Assembly (NCBI GenBank): GCA_030609055.1
Contig: JAUWCZ010000015.1
Span: 1-34,186 of the forward strand
Direction: 5' to 3'
Length of the DNA: 34,186 nt
From: Chloroflexota bacterium
GTDB lineage: Bacteria > Chloroflexota > Anaerolineae > Anaerolineales > UBA11858
Shown here: one piece after another, positions 32,819-34,186 of the stretch
Position numbering within the stretch: the stretch's first letter is position 1
How the letters are laid out: every line of letters starts with the position of its first letter
The notes under the pieces: generated by a model
The model's input: only the letters and a program-made list of their open reading frames with translations
Database searches by the model: none
Told to the model about the DNA's origin: nothing
Program-made: the position numbers and the translations under genes

Positions 32819-32894
32819 AGGAAACGGGATCCTTTAAGGATGCCGTTTCCTTTTTCTTTCTTGATGCCGTTTCCTCTAAATCACTTTGTCATCT
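32819..32894. repeat. Hairpin repeat, copy B with internal duplication
   Basis: A hairpin like copy A (GGAAACGGGATCCT / AGGATGCCGTTTCC, loop TTA, one G-G mismatch, 32820-32850), then a T-rich spacer (TTTTTCTTTCTT), then a second GATGCCGTTTCCT and the tail shared with copy A. Relative to copy A it contains about 24 extra nt made by doubling of GATGCCGTTTCCT. The first hairpin plus T-run may act as a terminator on plus. Confidence 0.75.
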
Positions 32895-33364
32895 TTCCCA
32901 GCAGCCTGCCTTAGCAGCTCTGTTTGTCCGACATGGTAGCAGTCGTGGAAATATAAGAAGAACAACCAGCCTGCCAGGGATCTTTCGGGCCTGTCCCGAT
33001 AAACAGCCGGAAGCTGGAGAGCTTCCGGGGTCTTCTCCTGGAGAATGGTAGATAGATCAATTTGGGACTTTTCCAACAGACTCACCAGATCTTCCAAATC
33101 GAGTACCCCTTTGCCATTTTCGAGGATGGGCTCGGATTCTCTTTGATAGTGATCCAGATCTACCTCAGGAATCAAATCCTCCGCATCCAGCAGCCGTAAG
33201 ATATTAAAGCGGTTAGTGAGCACATGCCCCACTACCCAGTTAAGACAGTTGGCCCGGAACGGCAGTTGTATCAAACTATCTTGATGTGAGAGATTTTCCG
33301 TTTGCATTTGGAGGATTTCAATGTTCCGTCCAAAAGCAATTATAAGGGTTTGGATTGGGATCAT
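32876..33364 (-). CDS. DinB-like metal-binding four-helix-bundle protein
   Basis: About 162 residues of the DinB/YfiT superfamily. Metal-ligand-like histidines appear as NWVVGHVLTNRF and, near the C-terminus, FHDCYHVGQTELLR (HxxxH), in the positions where DinB proteins bind Ni/Zn. Family members are often thiol transferases (mycothiol or bacillithiol S-transferases), but no reaction can be assigned. An ORF extends to TTG 33370; ATG 33364 is better because AGAGGT is 8 nt upstream. The last five codons and stop lie inside repeat copy B. The frameshifted DUF1801 gene lies 35 nt upstream on the same strand, so they are likely one transcript. Confidence 0.82.
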   Translation of the reverse strand: MIPIQTLIIAFGRNIEILQMQTENLSHQDSLIQLPFRANCLNWVVGHVLTNRFNILRLLDAEDLIPEVDLDHYQRESEPILENGKGVLDLEDLVSLLEKSQIDLSTILQEKTPEALQLPAVYRDRPERSLAGWLFFLYFHDCYHVGQTELLRQAAGKDDKVI

Positions 33365-33399
33365 GATCAAATACCTCTGATTACATCCTTGTTAATCGC

Positions 33400-33859
33400 T
33401 CAGCTCTTTTTCACCCTGCGGGCAGAGATCCCTTTGGTTTGTTCTACAAATTCGTCCATTTCCATGGCATTAATGCTCTCCCCAATCAAAGGCAGGGGCA
33501 AATCGTCCAGTTTCCGGAAACGCACACAGGATTTTCCAACATCATAGCGTTTCCCGGTCTTTTTATAGGATGCCTCAAACTCCTGATTAAGCTCTTCATC
33601 CATATAGATCCCTGTCAGATAGACAGCCATGTGATTCTTCTGATTGGCCAGGGCGGCATACATCAGGGGTTGTTTGTTATAGGTATCCGGGTAGACCTCG
33701 AGGGGCACCTGGTAGGTGATCATACCCCAGTTCATAACCTCTTCATATCCCTTCGGGCAAATTCTGGAGGATGGTTTCCCGGACTTTCTCGATCGCTTCC
33801 CGGCGGGCTGGGGGCATCTCAGCTAAATAATCCGCGACAGTCTCTGCTTTGGATTTCAT
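33400..33859 (-). pseudogene. DUF1801 (YdhG-like) gene with a +1 frameshift
   Basis: Two frames together make one normal-size DUF1801 protein of about 152 residues. Frame 1 begins at ATG 33859 with AAGGAGC upstream and reads MKSKAETVADYLAEMPPARR...QNLPEG, then hits a stop. Frame 2 continues as GYEEVMNWGMITYQVPL...ALANQKNHMAVYL...KSCVRFRKLDDLPLPLIGE. The change of frame falls in a GGG run (minus strand; CCC at 33749-33751 on plus); removing one G gives GAA-GGA-TAT and joins LPEG to YEEV exactly as family members read. All conserved segments are otherwise intact, so this is a recent mutation or a sequencing or assembly error. Family function is uncertain (iron-chaperone-like). Confidence 0.85.
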
Positions 33860-34029
33860 GATTAGCTCCTTCCCTACTGATAAATACAACTAAAATCCTC
33901 GAGGTGAACAATCTCATTTTACTCGAAAATACAGGCAGATTGGATGTGGAAGAAATCCAGAGAGAGTGAGTCCCGCTAGGAGTCTGGGTTTATTGTTTCC
34001 TACCATGTATCCAGGACGCTTGAATTGGA

Positions 34030-34186
34030 TCAGCAGGTGATATGGAAGAGACCGATTTGATTCCCCTGATCTTGATTCCATTGGTCCACTGCTTCCGGTG
34101 TGGTACGGATTTTCACCAAACAGTTATGTTCTTTAAAATAATCCGCTGCTTCAGGAGAGAGACGCACCTTGCCGAATTGACCGGCG
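34030..34186 (-). CDS. Mth938-like domain protein, 3' end only (cut by the right edge)
   Basis: On minus, the frame entering from the right edge gives 51 residues: AGQFGKVRLSPEAADYF, then VKIRTTPEAVDQWNQ, ending LFHITC and TGA. The pattern LSPEA...TPEAV..(Y/W)N...HITC is the C-terminal signature of the Mth938/NDUFAF3-like family of unknown function. The start is outside the window. The 170-nt gap to the DUF1801 gene has no clear terminator. Confidence 0.68.
   Translation of the reverse strand, partial: AGQFGKVRLSPEAADYFKEHNCLVKIRTTPEAVDQWNQDQGNQIGLFHITC

Noticed and set aside
32466-32894. A CRISPR array or insertion sequence in the repeat region
   Set aside because: There are only two long copies with one large spacer, no transposase and no terminal inverted repeats around the whole unit.
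33400-33735. A complete 111-residue gene starting at 33735
   Set aside because: It lacks the conserved N-terminal part of DUF1801, which is present in the neighbouring frame with a good start.

Overview
The window looks like a chromosome segment of a Chloroflexota bacterium, probably an anaerobic Anaerolineae member. This is inferred from the gene set and style and was not searched. The signs are roughly balanced GC, a PheS with a four-cysteine zinc knuckle, single-pass surface proteins with long Pro/Thr linkers, PgpH/YbeY/DgkA in a row, a T-box on pheST, a tandem-fused phosphofructokinase, and what looks like a selenoprotein. I see no tRNA or rRNA gene, CRISPR array, transposase or phage gene.

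Layout. From 0 to 7.6 kb lies a plus-strand run: a lipoprotein, mtaB, a HIT protein, a YqeY-like protein, pgpH, ybeY, dgkA, an endonuclease IV-like TIM barrel and an Fe-S uracil-DNA glycosylase. It ends at a strong two-way terminator. From 7.6 to 9.3 kb are two minus-strand surface proteins, a parvulin-type foldase lipoprotein and a membrane-anchored Pro/Thr-linker protein. From 9.4 to 14.2 kb are a GAF-domain protein and a Phe-responsive T-box leader (specifier UUC) driving pheS-pheT. From 14.2 to 16.5 kb (minus) are UDP-glucose dehydrogenase and a methyltransferase with a zinc-ribbon tail. From 16.7 to 20.7 kb are urocanase without other hut genes and the tandem PFK. From 20.7 to 24.5 kb (minus) is dnaE. 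From 24.9 to 28 kb are an O6-alkylguanine methyltransferase, a C39-like peptidase (minus), a secreted metallo-beta-lactamase-fold lipoprotein and the selenoprotein candidate. From 28 to 34.2 kb are rarA (minus), an HTH-DUF4870 membrane regulator with a palindromic operator candidate, a lipoprotein (minus), a slipin, a hairpin-rich repeat region, a DinB-like protein (minus), a frameshifted DUF1801 gene (minus), and the 3' end of an Mth938-like gene running off the right edge.

The most notable finding is at 27572-28000. An ORF with a strong ribosome-binding site is interrupted by an in-frame TGA exactly where the C_GCAxxG_C_C redox family carries its first conserved cysteine. A SECIS-like hairpin follows the TGA at the expected distance, so the codon is probably read as selenocysteine. 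A gene caller would start the protein at the internal ATG (27647) and lose the redox residue.

Working together: the first block combines tRNA modification, c-di-AMP turnover, rRNA processing, lipid recycling and base-excision repair. dnaE, rarA, ogt, the endonuclease IV-like protein and the uracil-DNA glycosylase give the window a strong replication and repair content. I do not see a multi-gene defence or mobile system. The less explained signals are the selenoprotein, the divergent-promoter palindromes, the repeats at 32.4-32.9 kb and an unexplained hairpin upstream of ogt.
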